A DNA stretch of 23,028 nt from Gp1-AA122 sp035631655 (GCA_035631655.1 DASQIH010000307.1:1-23028); one strand, 5' to 3'; positions 1-8,337 are shown, counted from the stretch's first letter. Program-made: numbers and translations. Notes: generated by a model from the letters alone, not told the origin.

Positions 1-996
1 ACCGAGATTCGCGACGCCACGATGCGCAACCACACGGCTACGCACCTGCTCCACGCGGGGCTACGGGAAGTTCTGGGCAAACATGTCAAGCAGGCGGGTT
101 CGCTGGTTGATCCCGGGCACCTGCGCTTTGACTTCTCGCACTTCACTGCTGTCGAAGACGAGGAACTGCAGGACATCGAGGACCTGATCAACAAGGAAGT
201 CCTGCGCAACGAGAGAGTGCAAGTCATCGAGAACGTTCCCATCGACGTGGCCGTGAACGAATACAAAGCCATGGCGCTGTTCGGCGAGAAATATGGCGAC
301 AAGGTGCGAGTCATCAAGATCGGCGATTTCTCGACCGAGCTTTGCGGCGGCACGCACACCGGCGCTACCGGCGAGATCGGGCTGATCAAAATCCTCAAAG
401 AAGGCAGTGTTTCTTCGGGAGTGCGGCGGGTTGAAGCGGTTACCGGCGAGAGTTCGCTCCAGCACTTCAGGCAGGATCATCAACTGGAAAGCGTGCTGGC
501 CAGCCTGGCCGTTCGTTCGGATGCCGCGTCGCCAGCGGAGGCCTTGAAAGCCGAACTCGAGAAACGCGAGGCTGAGATCAAGCGCCTGCAACGCGAACTC
601 GACCAGGCGCGCATGAAATCAGCTTCATCTTCGGTTGGAACCGTGAATGACAAAATTAAAGACATTCGCGGCGTCAAAGTACTGGCGCACCGCGTCGACA
701 ATCTGGAACGAGGTCAGATGCGCACCTTGATTGACCAGTTGCGCGACAAGATCGGCTCGGGAGTGGTGGTGCTCGGGTCGGCGAGCGATGGTCGAGTCGC
801 CCTGATCGTCGGGGTCACCAAGGATCTGACGTCGCGCATCCAGGCGGGAAAAGTGATTGGACCGGTCGCACAACGCGTCGGCGGCAAAGGTGGCGGCCGC
901 CCAGACATGGCGGAAGCCGGCGGCACTGATCCCGCCGCGCTGGATTCAGCCCTCGCCGAGGTGTATACGGTCGTCGATTCGCTACTGGGGAAATAA
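1..996 (+). CDS. alaS: Alanine--tRNA ligase, C-terminal part (5' end outside window)
   Basis: This is the 3' part of the enzyme that charges tRNA-Ala with alanine and hydrolyses mischarged Ser/Gly-tRNA-Ala in the cytoplasm. The frame is already open at base 1, so the gene starts upstream; about 331 residues are visible. The fragment starts inside the editing domain: the zinc/editing motif HTATH lies at fragment residues 11-15 and its partner CGGTH at about 115-119. A charged helical stretch (about 180-210) follows, consistent with the coiled-coil linker. The end is the C-Ala/DHHA1 domain with the glycine-rich GGKGGGRPDMAEAGG signature. The stop is TAA at 994-996. The catalytic aminoacylation domain is not in the window. 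Nothing suggests truncation other than the window edge. Confidence 0.97.
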   Translation, partial: TEIRDATMRNHTATHLLHAGLREVLGKHVKQAGSLVDPGHLRFDFSHFTAVEDEELQDIEDLINKEVLRNERVQVIENVPIDVAVNEYKAMALFGEKYGDKVRVIKIGDFSTELCGGTHTGATGEIGLIKILKEGSVSSGVRRVEAVTGESSLQHFRQDHQLESVLASLAVRSDAASPAEALKAELEKREAEIKRLQRELDQARMKSASSSVGTVNDKIKDIRGVKVLAHRVDNLERGQMRTLIDQLRDKIGSGVVVLGSASDGRVALIVGVTKDLTSRIQAGKVIGPVAQRVGGKGGGRPDMAEAGGTDPAALDSALAEVYTVVDSLLGK

Positions 997-1010
997 GGAT
1001 TCCTCGACTC

Positions 1011-1208
1011 TGTCATCCTGAGGGAGCTTGGGCTCGCGCAGCGAGCACGAGCGGAGTCGAAGGACCCCTTGCCTGTGTGCGCTACTGCTACGCTGGTTAA
1101 CCGTTTTCCCCAGCGCAGCCGGTAGTGAGAATGCCTGACTGCAACACAGGTTGTGCATCCAGGCAAGGGGTCCTTCGACTCGGGCTGAAGCCCTCGCTCA
1201 GGATGACA
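1011..1208. repeat. Long imperfect inverted repeat (GTCATCCTGAG...GAAGGACCCCTTGCCTG family)
   Basis: The left arm (about 1011-1075) runs from GTCATCCTGAGGGAGC to GTCGAAGGACCCCTTGCCTG. The right arm (about 1160-1208) is its reverse complement, from CAGGCAAGGGGTCCTTCGAC to CTCAGGATGACA, with some divergence and length difference in the middle. The arms flank about 84 bases. The element fills the gap between alaS and the next gene and could fold into a large hairpin in RNA or DNA. A degenerate relative occurs at 14117-14155. Whether it acts as a terminator is inference. Confidence 0.8.
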
Positions 1209-1234
1209 AGTTCAGCGACGGCAGGGAGCCCATT

Positions 1235-1597
1235 ATGGAAGAGCGTATCCGCTTTATTACGCATCAGGGCAAGAACATCCTGTTGATCGATTTCTCCCAG
1301 TGTTCGGCGGAAGAGATTCTGCAGCTGCTCCCCGAAGTTCAAGAAGTAATAACTTCAGAGCCGCGCAATTCTGTGCTCGCTCTCGGCGATTTCACCGATG
1401 CCGAGGTCCGCCGCAAGGTTGCTGACCGCATTAAGCAGACTCTCGTTTTCGACCGCCCTTATGTAAAGCATGCCGCCTGGGTGGGCACAGAAAAGATACC
1501 GAAAGTCTTCCTGGATGCTTTCAAGACCTTCTCCCAGCGCGAACTTCCTCCCTTCAAGACACGCCAAGAGGCTTTGGATTGGCTAGTGAAAGAGTAA
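1235..1597 (+). CDS. SpoIIAA/STAS-like small protein
   Basis: A 120-residue soluble protein starting MEERIRFITHQGKNILLIDF. The pattern of an early beta strand (ILLIDFSQC), a mid-region LALGDFTD, a following helix, AAWVG, and a C-terminal FKTRQEALDWLVKE resembles the SpoIIAA-like (STAS/SEC14-type) family, whose members usually end with a similar 'T.EEAL.WL' helix. The ATG at 1235 is preceded by CAGGGAG at a suitable distance. An upstream ATG in the same frame (1151) lies inside the inverted repeat and is less likely. Role unknown: related STAS domains bind ligands or partner proteins, but no partner is visible here. The stop runs straight into a second repeat. Confidence 0.8.
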   Translation: MEERIRFITHQGKNILLIDFSQCSAEEILQLLPEVQEVITSEPRNSVLALGDFTDAEVRRKVADRIKQTLVFDRPYVKHAAWVGTEKIPKVFLDAFKTFSQRELPPFKTRQEALDWLVKE

Positions 1598-1661
1598 GTG
1601 GTCAGTGGCCAGTGGTTAGCCAGCGATTTCAGAACTGAGCACTGCCCACTGACCACTGATC
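1596..1661. repeat. GGTCAGTGGCCAGTGG / CCACTGACCACT inverted repeat
   Basis: AGTGGTCAGTGGCCAGTGG (about 1597-1615) is followed about 30 bases later by CCCACTGACCACTGA (about 1645-1659), which is its approximate inverse complement. The element sits exactly between the stop of the STAS-like gene and the convergent end of the Rieske gene. A related element with the same core words lies at 18241-18301, so this is a dispersed repeat family. It may serve as a terminator for both genes; that is inference. Confidence 0.65.
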
Positions 1662-1662
1662 T

Positions 1663-2775
1663 TCAGCTTCTCCACTTCAGCGTGACCGGGCCGGGAATCG
1701 GGTGCCGGAACTCTGAGCCGGTGCGACGTGACTCCAGATACGCCTGTTTCAGCTGGAAATACCACTTGGCGGGACGGTCGGCGTCCTCGATCAGCATGAG
1801 GTGAGGGTTGTGCCTCAAGCCCTCCGACTGCTTCTCCATGGTCTGGCGATCCTGCTCGACAAACCGTGCAAAGACATACTTCAGCAGCTCTGGACCGAAG
1901 GGCAGCCAGCGAAAGATGTTCCAGGCCGCGACCACGTCGATGCGGCAATGGTTACGGGTGACAGGCGTAACCGTGGTCAGGCTGGAGAACCAGTATTTGC
2001 CCGCCCGGATCGTCTCCAAGCGGAGATTGGGGAGAACGAAATCAATCGTCGTCGTGATTGAGTCCGCATCGGCATACAGGCGCAGGAGCTTGTAGGGAGC
2101 ACTATTGGACGATGGTGTATGCGCGCTCATGCGGAAGCCGTAGGGGATGGGCTCGAAGGCTTTCTGCTTTTCGTGAATGCTGTGACGGGTACGCCACCAC
2201 CAGGCTTGGTGCACGAACGGTCCGTGCGCCGGATCCATCAAGCCGATGATGCCGTGGTCGACACTGACCGGCATGTCGGCGGTCAGGTAGGCGAGCTTGT
2301 ATTTGCCACTAAACGCCGGCACGCGCGGTGCGGCATTTGACGGTTCGACTGCTTTCGTTGTGCCTGCTCCGGCGGGGGCCGGCTCGGGCACAAAGACCCA
2401 GATGTAATCGTCCTGCTCCTGACAGGCGAAGCTGCCGGCATAGATGCGGTCCACTCTTAGCTTCTGCTCCGAGGTCAAAGAGGGAATTTCACGGCACTGG
2501 CCGGTGTGGGAGTCGAACTTCCACCCGTGATAACTGCATTCCACGAGCTGCCCGTCGAAGGTGCCGCAGGAGAGGGGCATGCCGCGGTGGGGACAGGCAT
2601 CGCGAAGGGCAAAGGCACGGCCCTGAGCGTCCCGGCCCACCACGAAAGGGATTTCCAGCAGCATCGCCTTGACCAACTTGCGGCGATGTACGCGGTCGCT
2701 GGGGAGAGCTCGGTACCAGAAGCCGAAGAGCATCAGCGAGTCAGGGGCTTGACGTTGCAGGGGGACGTCATTCAT
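1663..2775 (-). CDS. Rieske 2Fe-2S aromatic ring-hydroxylating oxygenase-like protein
   Basis: A 370-residue cytoplasmic oxygenase, alpha-subunit-like. The N-terminal Rieske domain has C61-P-H63 and C80-S-Y-H83, the four [2Fe-2S] ligands, followed by GW. The catalytic half has D181-x2-H184-x4-H189, matching the bridging Asp and two His of the mononuclear iron site, and a later EQDRQTMEKQ in which D309 is a good candidate for the third iron ligand. The family hydroxylates aromatic rings or demethylates substrates using electrons from a reductase; the substrate cannot be told from sequence and no reductase or ferredoxin gene is adjacent. Length is close to single-component Rieske monooxygenases (about 340-400 residues). 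The ATG at 2775 is preceded by TATAGT only a few bases upstream, hinting at a very short leader. Confidence 0.9.
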   Translation of the reverse strand: MNDVPLQRQAPDSLMLFGFWYRALPSDRVHRRKLVKAMLLEIPFVVGRDAQGRAFALRDACPHRGMPLSCGTFDGQLVECSYHGWKFDSHTGQCREIPSLTSEQKLRVDRIYAGSFACQEQDDYIWVFVPEPAPAGAGTTKAVEPSNAAPRVPAFSGKYKLAYLTADMPVSVDHGIIGLMDPAHGPFVHQAWWWRTRHSIHEKQKAFEPIPYGFRMSAHTPSSNSAPYKLLRLYADADSITTTIDFVLPNLRLETIRAGKYWFSSLTTVTPVTRNHCRIDVVAAWNIFRWLPFGPELLKYVFARFVEQDRQTMEKQSEGLRHNPHLMLIEDADRPAKWYFQLKQAYLESRRTGSEFRHPIPGPVTLKWRS

Positions 2776-2913
2776 TCCGGCCTACTATAACAGCGCCACA
2801 ATCGACTGACTTCACCGGTAACTGTTACCACGGCGTTTTGGCTCGGAAGGTAGCTGGTTTATTTCCAGAAACTTACCGCGATTACTTCATTGGTTCTATG
2901 GCCTTTGGATAGA

Positions 2914-2942
2914 TTGCCGACATCTTCCCAGCACCCTATAAT
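2914..2942 (+). promoter_or_regulatory. Sigma70-type promoter upstream of the transglycosylase gene
   Basis: TTGCCG at 2914-2919 (4 of 6 to consensus), a 17-base spacer and a perfect TATAAT at 2937-2942. It lies about 90 bases upstream of the ATG at 3030. The rest of the 2776-3029 gap, shared with the divergent Rieske gene, shows no ORF or repeat. Confidence 0.6.
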
Positions 2943-3029
2943 CGGGGCACTCTGGTAGATATTCTCCGTCAGGTTTCCGGGTAGGTGGACGCAGGGGTCT
3001 GTTGCGCCTGCGTTGGAGCTTATACCGGA

Positions 3030-3869
3030 ATGCAAAAACGCCTGCATCTCGCCCTGATGGTCACACCCGTAATCGCGACCTTCCTTTCCATCACCTTACC
3101 AGTGCAGGCGGCAGATCCTTCCGATAATTCCGGAGCACTCACGGCAACGACCGACGAGTACGGCCGGCGCGTGTGGGTCAACGAGTCAACAGCCAAGCCA
3201 AAAGCTGTCCGGCAGACGCAAAGTTGGACTCCGTCCGAGCAGCGACTGGTGTACTGGAGTTCCGGGGAGCATCGCTTCAAACCGGTGCCTCATACCAGTA
3301 TGCGTGCGGCTCGTTCCGCAGCGGCGGAAGTAAACCGGATTTTGCAGAGCTCCGGTCAGCAGTCGGCCTTTAACTTCAGTCGTGGGCGGTACACGCCGGA
3401 GCAGGTGGATGCCGCGATCGAGCAAGCAGCCTCACGGCACAATTTGGACCCCAACCTCGTGCGTGCAGTCGTTAAAGTTGAATCCGACTTCAATCCCAAT
3501 GCGGTTTCTCGCAAGGGGGCGATGGGTTTGATGCAGTTGATGCCGAATACTGCCCGGCAACTGAATGTCACCAATCCCTTTGATCCCGAGCAGAACGTAG
3601 ACGCTGGGGTTCGCCACCTCAAGAGATTGCTGGAAAGCTACGGGGGCGACGTAAAATTGACCTTGGCCGCTTACAACGCAGGACAAGGGGCGGTGGCCCG
3701 CAGCGCCGGGATTCCGCGCTTCACCGAGACTCGCAAGTACGTTAAGCGGATCACGGACCTCTACTATGGCGGCTCGTCGGAGGTGCGTATCCTGGGTAGC
3801 CCGTCCCACGAACCTGTGTTGGTTCAACGAGATGAGCGAGGCGTGCTGCACATCAGCAACACCGACTGA
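3030..3869 (+). CDS. Lytic transglycosylase (SLT domain), secreted
   Basis: A 279-residue exported protein that should cleave peptidoglycan glycan strands, leaving 1,6-anhydro-muramic ends. The chosen ATG (3030) gives a signal peptide: MQKR, a hydrophobic core, then VQAADPS, with cleavage probably after QA. GGAG lies upstream; an in-frame start at 2985 would put 15 extra residues before the signal. After a variable region with a DUF4124-like YGRRVWVN motif comes the SLT domain (about residues 123-250). It contains the catalytic glutamate in KVESDFN (E151), then KGAMGLMQLMPNTA, a later AAYNAGQGAV and a Tyr-rich RKYVKRITDLYYG, all typical of Slt/MltC-like enzymes. The tail has DERGVLHISNTD, another short DUF4124-like element. 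It sits 69 bases before the amidase gene and probably shares its transcript. Confidence 0.93.
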   Translation: MQKRLHLALMVTPVIATFLSITLPVQAADPSDNSGALTATTDEYGRRVWVNESTAKPKAVRQTQSWTPSEQRLVYWSSGEHRFKPVPHTSMRAARSAAAEVNRILQSSGQQSAFNFSRGRYTPEQVDAAIEQAASRHNLDPNLVRAVVKVESDFNPNAVSRKGAMGLMQLMPNTARQLNVTNPFDPEQNVDAGVRHLKRLLESYGGDVKLTLAAYNAGQGAVARSAGIPRFTETRKYVKRITDLYYGGSSEVRILGSPSHEPVLVQRDERGVLHISNTD

Positions 3870-3938
3870 CGTAGAACGCATCTTTAAGGGTGTGGATTTC
3901 CAGGTTTCTCAGATAGACGCGATACGGGCTAGAACAAA

Positions 3939-6182
3939 TTGAAGAACCCAGGTGGTAGCCGGCGGGTAGTGCGGTGGGGTGCGCTGCTGTTATTGGTGCT
4001 GCTCCCTTCGCTGCCGGCCTTTGCCCGTCATAACGAAGCCTGGGCCCGGGAACGGTTTGCCGCAGCCGAGCGCATGCGCGAAGCCCTGAACGGCCGCCCT
4101 GCGGACGAGCGCACGCGCCGCGATTATCAGCGAGTCCTGGATGCCTATCGCCGCGTTTACTTCGGCTCTCCTGCGTCCACCAAGGCCGATCCCAGCGTCG
4201 TCTCCGTAGCCGAGCTTCTGGTCGAAATGGGACGGCAATTCAATGATGAAGAAATCCTGCACTCAGCCATCAAGCAGTATCAATTTCTCCGACGCGAATA
4301 TCCCGGGAGCAAGTATCGCTTTGACGCCTTGTTCACGATCGGACAAATCTACAAAGAGGATCTCGACGACTCGGGCCAGGCGCGCAGCACGTTTGAGGAG
4401 TTCCTGAAGCGCTATCCGCGCCACCATCTGGCCGATGACGCACAAACCGCCATTGCTGAACTGGATCAGAAGGAGGCGGCCGAAGCGGCCAAGAAAGAGG
4501 CTGCCAAGAACAAGCGCAGGAAGCCATCAGAACCTGACGATGCGCAAACCGCCGACCATCGCCCGGCGTCTGAAAAACCTGGCAAACTCCCGCGGGTTAC
4601 CGGCATTCGGCACTGGTCAACGCCTGATTACACGCGCGTGGCTATCGACCTTGAGCAGGAAGTTAAGTTCGACTCAGAACGTCTCGATCACCCACAGCGA
4701 ATTTTCTTCGACCTGTTCGACACCAAACTGGCTTCCACCCTGGTGGGCAAAAGTTTTGACGTGGAAGACGGATTCCTGAAAAAAATCCGGGTGGCACAGT
4801 TCAAACCGGGGAAAACGCGCGTTGTTCTGGAAGTGGATGATCTTTCCGAATACAACGCCTTCCTGCTACCCAACCCAACCCGGCTAATCATCGACCTTCA
4901 TGGCAAGAGATCGGCCAAGGCTCTAGCCAGGAAGGAAGCGGCGACCATTGCGGATGTGAAGCCTGGTCCTACCCCGGAAGTAGAGACGGCCAAAGTGACG
5001 CCAGCAGCCGATGAGGACGTGAGTCCCGACTTAGAAACTAAAGTTCAAGCTAACAGAGACAGCGGGAAACCAGTGCTGGAAGCCGCGGTCGCTGGGAAAA
5101 CAGTGCCAAAACGAATTGTTTATGCCGATGACGACGAGGATGAGGTCGGGGCTACCAAGCCTGTGTCCAAAGCTTTACCCGGTTCAAAGAAGGCATCGAC
5201 TAAGAATTGGGATTTGTCAGATCATCCGGCGACTCAAACTTATGGCAAACGCAAAGCTGCGGACGGTAACAACGATGAGATAGCCACCCTGGATCCTCGC
5301 GACCTCAGGCCTGAGCCGAAATCCTCCGCGGCGCCCCTGTCGACGCGTTCTAAGACTGATCGCGGCAGGAGCAAGAGTTCGAGGAAGCAGACTCCCGCTG
5401 AACTGGAAGTGCGGGAAGCGCAACCAACCGCCAGCGGCGATCGTTCACTGATCCGCGCTCTGGGTCTGAAGATCGGCAGGATTGTGATCGATCCCGGCCA
5501 TGGTGGGCACGATACCGGCACGATTGGCCCGAACGGACTTGAGGAAAAGGATCTGGTCCTAGATGTTGGCAAGCGATTGGGCAAACTGCTGGAGGCTCGC
5601 ATGGGAGCCGAGGTGGTTTTTACGCGGCAGGACGACACCTTCATCCCGTTGGAGACTCGTACGGCTATCGCCAACCAGGAGCAGGCGGACTTGTTTGTTT
5701 CGATTCACGCAAACTCAAGCTCGGATCCGGATACGCGCGGAGTTGAGACCTATTATTTGAATTTCGCCACTAACGCGAATGCCCTGGAAGTGGCGGCACG
5801 CGAGAATGCGGTTTCCGACAAGTCAATCCATGAACTGCAGGACCTGGTGAAGAAAATTGCGCTCAAGGAAAAGATCGAAGAGTCACGGGAGTTCGCCGGC
5901 GACGTGCAGCACTCGCTGCACAGCGGCCTGGCAATGAAGAGTCCGGGAATCCGCGACCGTGGTGTAAAGAAGGCGCCGTTCATCGTGCTCATCGGCGCGA
6001 ATATGCCCTCCATCCTGGCGGAAATCTCCTTCGTCAGCAACCCTACCGACGCCCGACGATTGCAAACCCCCGAATACCGCCAACGGATTGCCGTTTCGCT
6101 TTATAAGGGCATCTCGAAGTACGTAAGCGGCCTCAGCGGTCTGAAGATGGCCAGCCGTATGAGCAAGAACGAAGGACAGTGA
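3939..6182 (+). CDS. N-acetylmuramoyl-L-alanine amidase with TPR-like and AMIN domains
   Basis: A 747-residue exported zinc amidase that should cut the bond between MurNAc and the stem peptide during cell separation or wall turnover. The start is TTG at 3939, giving MKNPGGSRRVVRWG followed by a hydrophobic core ending near AFAR, a good signal peptide. Residues about 60-176 are TPR-like repeats (YQFLRREYPGSKYRFDAL, FEEFLKRYPRHHLADDA). Residues about 218-322 match the AMIN domain, which localises such enzymes to septa or peptidoglycan. A charged, low-complexity linker of about 185 residues follows. Residues about 511-732 are Amidase_3: H521 in DPGHGGHD, E536 in GLEEKD and H590 in SIHAN are zinc ligands, and E695 in ILAEISFVSN is the catalytic glutamate. 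The TPR plus AMIN plus catalytic order is longer than AmiA/AmiC (about 290-420 residues). No strong SD is seen upstream. Confidence 0.93.
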   Translation: MKNPGGSRRVVRWGALLLLVLLPSLPAFARHNEAWARERFAAAERMREALNGRPADERTRRDYQRVLDAYRRVYFGSPASTKADPSVVSVAELLVEMGRQFNDEEILHSAIKQYQFLRREYPGSKYRFDALFTIGQIYKEDLDDSGQARSTFEEFLKRYPRHHLADDAQTAIAELDQKEAAEAAKKEAAKNKRRKPSEPDDAQTADHRPASEKPGKLPRVTGIRHWSTPDYTRVAIDLEQEVKFDSERLDHPQRIFFDLFDTKLASTLVGKSFDVEDGFLKKIRVAQFKPGKTRVVLEVDDLSEYNAFLLPNPTRLIIDLHGKRSAKALARKEAATIADVKPGPTPEVETAKVTPAADEDVSPDLETKVQANRDSGKPVLEAAVAGKTVPKRIVYADDDEDEVGATKPVSKALPGSKKASTKNWDLSDHPATQTYGKRKAADGNNDEIATLDPRDLRPEPKSSAAPLSTRSKTDRGRSKSSRKQTPAELEVREAQPTASGDRSLIRALGLKIGRIVIDPGHGGHDTGTIGPNGLEEKDLVLDVGKRLGKLLEARMGAEVVFTRQDDTFIPLETRTAIANQEQADLFVSIHANSSSDPDTRGVETYYLNFATNANALEVAARENAVSDKSIHELQDLVKKIALKEKIEESREFAGDVQHSLHSGLAMKSPGIRDRGVKKAPFIVLIGANMPSILAEISFVSNPTDARRLQTPEYRQRIAVSLYKGISKYVSGLSGLKMASRMSKNEGQ

Positions 6183-6280
6183 GGTCCGATGGTGACTGGA
6201 CTGGAAACTTTGTTCCCTGCTCTGTAGTCTAATAAGAGAGCGGCGGAGAACCAGGGGTTAGTACGCCTTGTAGTGTCCTA

Positions 6281-7426
6281 ATGAAACCTATAGCGATTTC
6301 GATTATTGTCTTTTTGGCCAGTGTCGGCTTGTCGGCGGCGGCTGACCGGCCTCCCATCCTGCCTAAGGATTTTGCAGGCTGGCACATGCCAGGGACCGCT
6401 AAGACCAGCGTTGATCCCGGTGTAGCTGATCCTGCCTACGCGTCTTTGCTCAAAGAGTACGGGTTCACCGACTTGGAATCGGCGAATTACCGGCGCGACG
6501 ATGGCCGAACCCTCGCGATCAAGGCGGCGCGCTTTGAGAGTACCAGCGGAGCTATCGGCGCCTACACCTTCTACCGGCAACCGGAGATGCAGAAGGAACA
6601 GATCGGAGACTGGGGTTCCTCCTTCAACCAGCGCATTCTCTTCTTTCGTGGAAATGTCCTGGTCGATGCAGTGTTCGACCGAGTCACGGCAATGTCGGCG
6701 GCGGAACTGCGGCAACTCGCTGGACTTCTGCCGCGGCCGACCGGCAGCCCGGCGAATCTCCCGCCGATCCTGGCGTACATGCCGAGCCAGGGGCGGATCA
6801 AGAACACGGAAAAATACGTGATGGGACCGCTAGCGCTGGCTCAGGTGTCCTCTCCGATTCCAGTACCCTTGGTAGATTTCGCCGCGGGCGCAGAAGTTGT
6901 CCTCGCGAAATACTACAGTTCCGCCGGAGAAGCCACCCTGATGGTGATCAATTATCCCACGCCGCAGATCGCCGCCCAGCACATGCAGCGCATCGATGCC
7001 ACCCAGGTCAGTACGCAGCAATCACCGGGAGTGGCTTCTATCGTGGATGTTGGACCTTTCTTCGACAAGCGGACTGGCCCACTCCTGGTAATCGCCTCTG
7101 GACCAATCTCGCAAACCGAAGCAAGGTCGTTGCTGGGTTCGGTGAATTACGATGCCGACGTCACCTGGAATGAAAACACTTTCTTCGACAGGAAGAACAA
7201 TCTCGCCAACCTCCTGGTGAACATCATCCTGCTGTGCGCCATCTTGATTGGGCTTGCGCTCGTAGCTGGAGTGGCCTTTGGCGGGCTGCGCATTGCTGTC
7301 AAGCGCCTGCTCCCGGATCGCATCTTCGATCGGCCCGAGGAGATGGAATTCATCTCCCTTCACCTCGAGGAGAGGTCGGTCGAGCCCTCCGATTCCAAGC
7401 TAAGTTCCTCAATTAAGGCCAGTTAA
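6281..7426 (+). CDS. DUF6599-like membrane-anchored protein
   Basis: A 381-residue protein of unknown function. It begins with a signal peptide (MKPIAISIIVFLASVGLSAAA). The exported part has LPKDFAGWHM, LLKEYGFTDLESANYRRDDGR, GAYTFYRQPEM and, later, VNYPTPQIAAQHM-like segments that I recognise as the pattern of DUF6599 proteins common in Acidobacteriota. A single membrane helix at about residues 307-335 (NLLVNIILLCAILIGLALVA) precedes a cytoplasmic tail of about 45 residues. The predicted topology is therefore a large periplasmic domain with a C-terminal anchor. The ATG at 6281 has no clear SD. It is 98 bases downstream of the amidase gene, in the same direction, so co-expression is possible but not shown. 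Confidence 0.8.
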   Translation: MKPIAISIIVFLASVGLSAAADRPPILPKDFAGWHMPGTAKTSVDPGVADPAYASLLKEYGFTDLESANYRRDDGRTLAIKAARFESTSGAIGAYTFYRQPEMQKEQIGDWGSSFNQRILFFRGNVLVDAVFDRVTAMSAAELRQLAGLLPRPTGSPANLPPILAYMPSQGRIKNTEKYVMGPLALAQVSSPIPVPLVDFAAGAEVVLAKYYSSAGEATLMVINYPTPQIAAQHMQRIDATQVSTQQSPGVASIVDVGPFFDKRTGPLLVIASGPISQTEARSLLGSVNYDADVTWNENTFFDRKNNLANLLVNIILLCAILIGLALVAGVAFGGLRIAVKRLLPDRIFDRPEEMEFISLHLEERSVEPSDSKLSSSIKAS

Positions 7427-7529
7427 CTTCGTCCGAAGGTGATTTTGTCTCAAAACGGAGCATTTCTGGGGAATGTTGACACGTTTCCTAACCAATTGAA
7501 AATAAAGCCATTTATTTCCGAGAAATTTG

Positions 7530-7559
7530 TTGACACGCGGCTTTTTCGGCTCATAAGAT
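7530..7559 (+). promoter_or_regulatory. Sigma70-type promoter in the 7427-7735 gap
   Basis: A perfect TTGACA at 7530-7535, an 18-base spacer and TAAGAT at 7554-7559. A second perfect TTGACA lies at 7476-7481 inside the same ten-base word TGTTGACACG, which therefore occurs twice, 54 bases apart (7474-7483 and 7528-7537); its -10 region is weak (AAAATA). The surrounding sequence is clearly more AT-rich than the rest of the window. Confidence 0.55.
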
Positions 7560-7614
7560 TTCGCCAGAAAGTTTTGACGGATTTTGCCTCCGTTGGAACT
7601 ATTCTCCCTTGAAG

Positions 7615-7650
7615 AAAAGGCTGCCTGGGTTGCCGGGTGGCCTTTTCGTT
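7615..7650 (+). terminator. Intrinsic terminator or attenuator hairpin in a leader
   Basis: AAAAGGCTGCC (7615-7625) can pair with GGTGGCCTTTT (7636-7646) in an 11-pair stem with two G-U pairs and a loop of about ten bases, followed by CGTTT. It lies about 55 bases after the expected start of transcription and 86 bases before the ATG of the zinc-ribbon gene. It could end a short untranslated RNA of about 85-90 bases (about 7566-7650) or attenuate the downstream gene. Confidence 0.5.
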
Positions 7651-7735
7651 TGCAGGAAATCCTCAGCACGGGAACCCATCACAACAGGCGTGCGTATCAT
7701 GGGAGGAAGTTTCGCGCATTCCCTCAGGAGGTCTC

Positions 7736-8236
7736 ATGTTCTGCGATCAATGTGGAGCGCCCTTGTCAGCGGGTCAACAACGCTGCGGCCGCTGCGGCAA
7801 AGAAATTCTCGGCCGAGTCGATGCGATCTATGCCCGGCGCAATCGGGTGCAGGAGCACGTGCGGCTGCTAGGCATTTTGTGGATGGCATACTCGGCATTA
7901 AACGTGGTCGGCGGTGTGATCCTGGTGGTGCTTGCCAACACTTTGTTCGGCCACCTCAGCCAAATGGGCCCGCCTCCTGAGGTCACAACCTGGCTCCGTC
8001 CATTTCTTACCGTCATCGGATGCCTCATTCTAGTTAAGGCTGCGGCCGGTTTCATCGCTGGTTGGGGCCTGCTCCAGCGCGAACCGTGGGGAAGGATTCT
8101 CGCCCTGATTGTGGGTTTCATCTCGCTCTTCAATATTCCTATCGGGACAGCACTGGGCATCTACACGCTTTGGGTGCTGCTGCCGTCGCAATCCGACGAA
8201 GATTATCGCGCTTTCTCTCAAGCGCAAGCCGCGTAG
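7736..8236 (+). CDS. Zinc-ribbon domain membrane protein
   Basis: A 166-residue protein of unknown function. It begins with a zinc ribbon, MFCDQCGAPLSAGQQRCGRCGK, with two CxxC pairs, then a basic cytoplasmic linker (IYARRNRVQEH). Three or more hydrophobic segments follow (about residues 46-68, 87-113 and 120-148), the last ending GIYTLWVLLPSQ. The start is fixed by AGGAGG at 7726-7731 five bases upstream of the ATG, one of the best ribosome-binding sites in the window; in-frame starts further upstream would run through the terminator-like hairpin. Proteins of this build, a zinc ribbon followed by membrane helices, are common and mostly uncharacterised. It is transcribed towards the tRNA gene. 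Confidence 0.85.
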   Translation: MFCDQCGAPLSAGQQRCGRCGKEILGRVDAIYARRNRVQEHVRLLGILWMAYSALNVVGGVILVVLANTLFGHLSQMGPPPEVTTWLRPFLTVIGCLILVKAAAGFIAGWGLLQREPWGRILALIVGFISLFNIPIGTALGIYTLWVLLPSQSDEDYRAFSQAQAA

Positions 8237-8337
8237 CTGTACAAATCGCAGAGCGATCTTGCCTCGCGCGAAGTGATGGTCTGACCGTGAGCGGCGCAAT
8301 TGCAGGAATGTCGAGCGAGCTTTAGAATCCAGTCAGG

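Noticed and set aside
7560..7650. Resemblance of GGCTGCCTGGGTTGCC to the 3' part of c-di-GMP-I (GEMM) riboswitches
   Set aside because: The required upstream core (GACGCAAAGCC-like segment and partner loop) is missing; the words are accounted for by the terminator hairpin.
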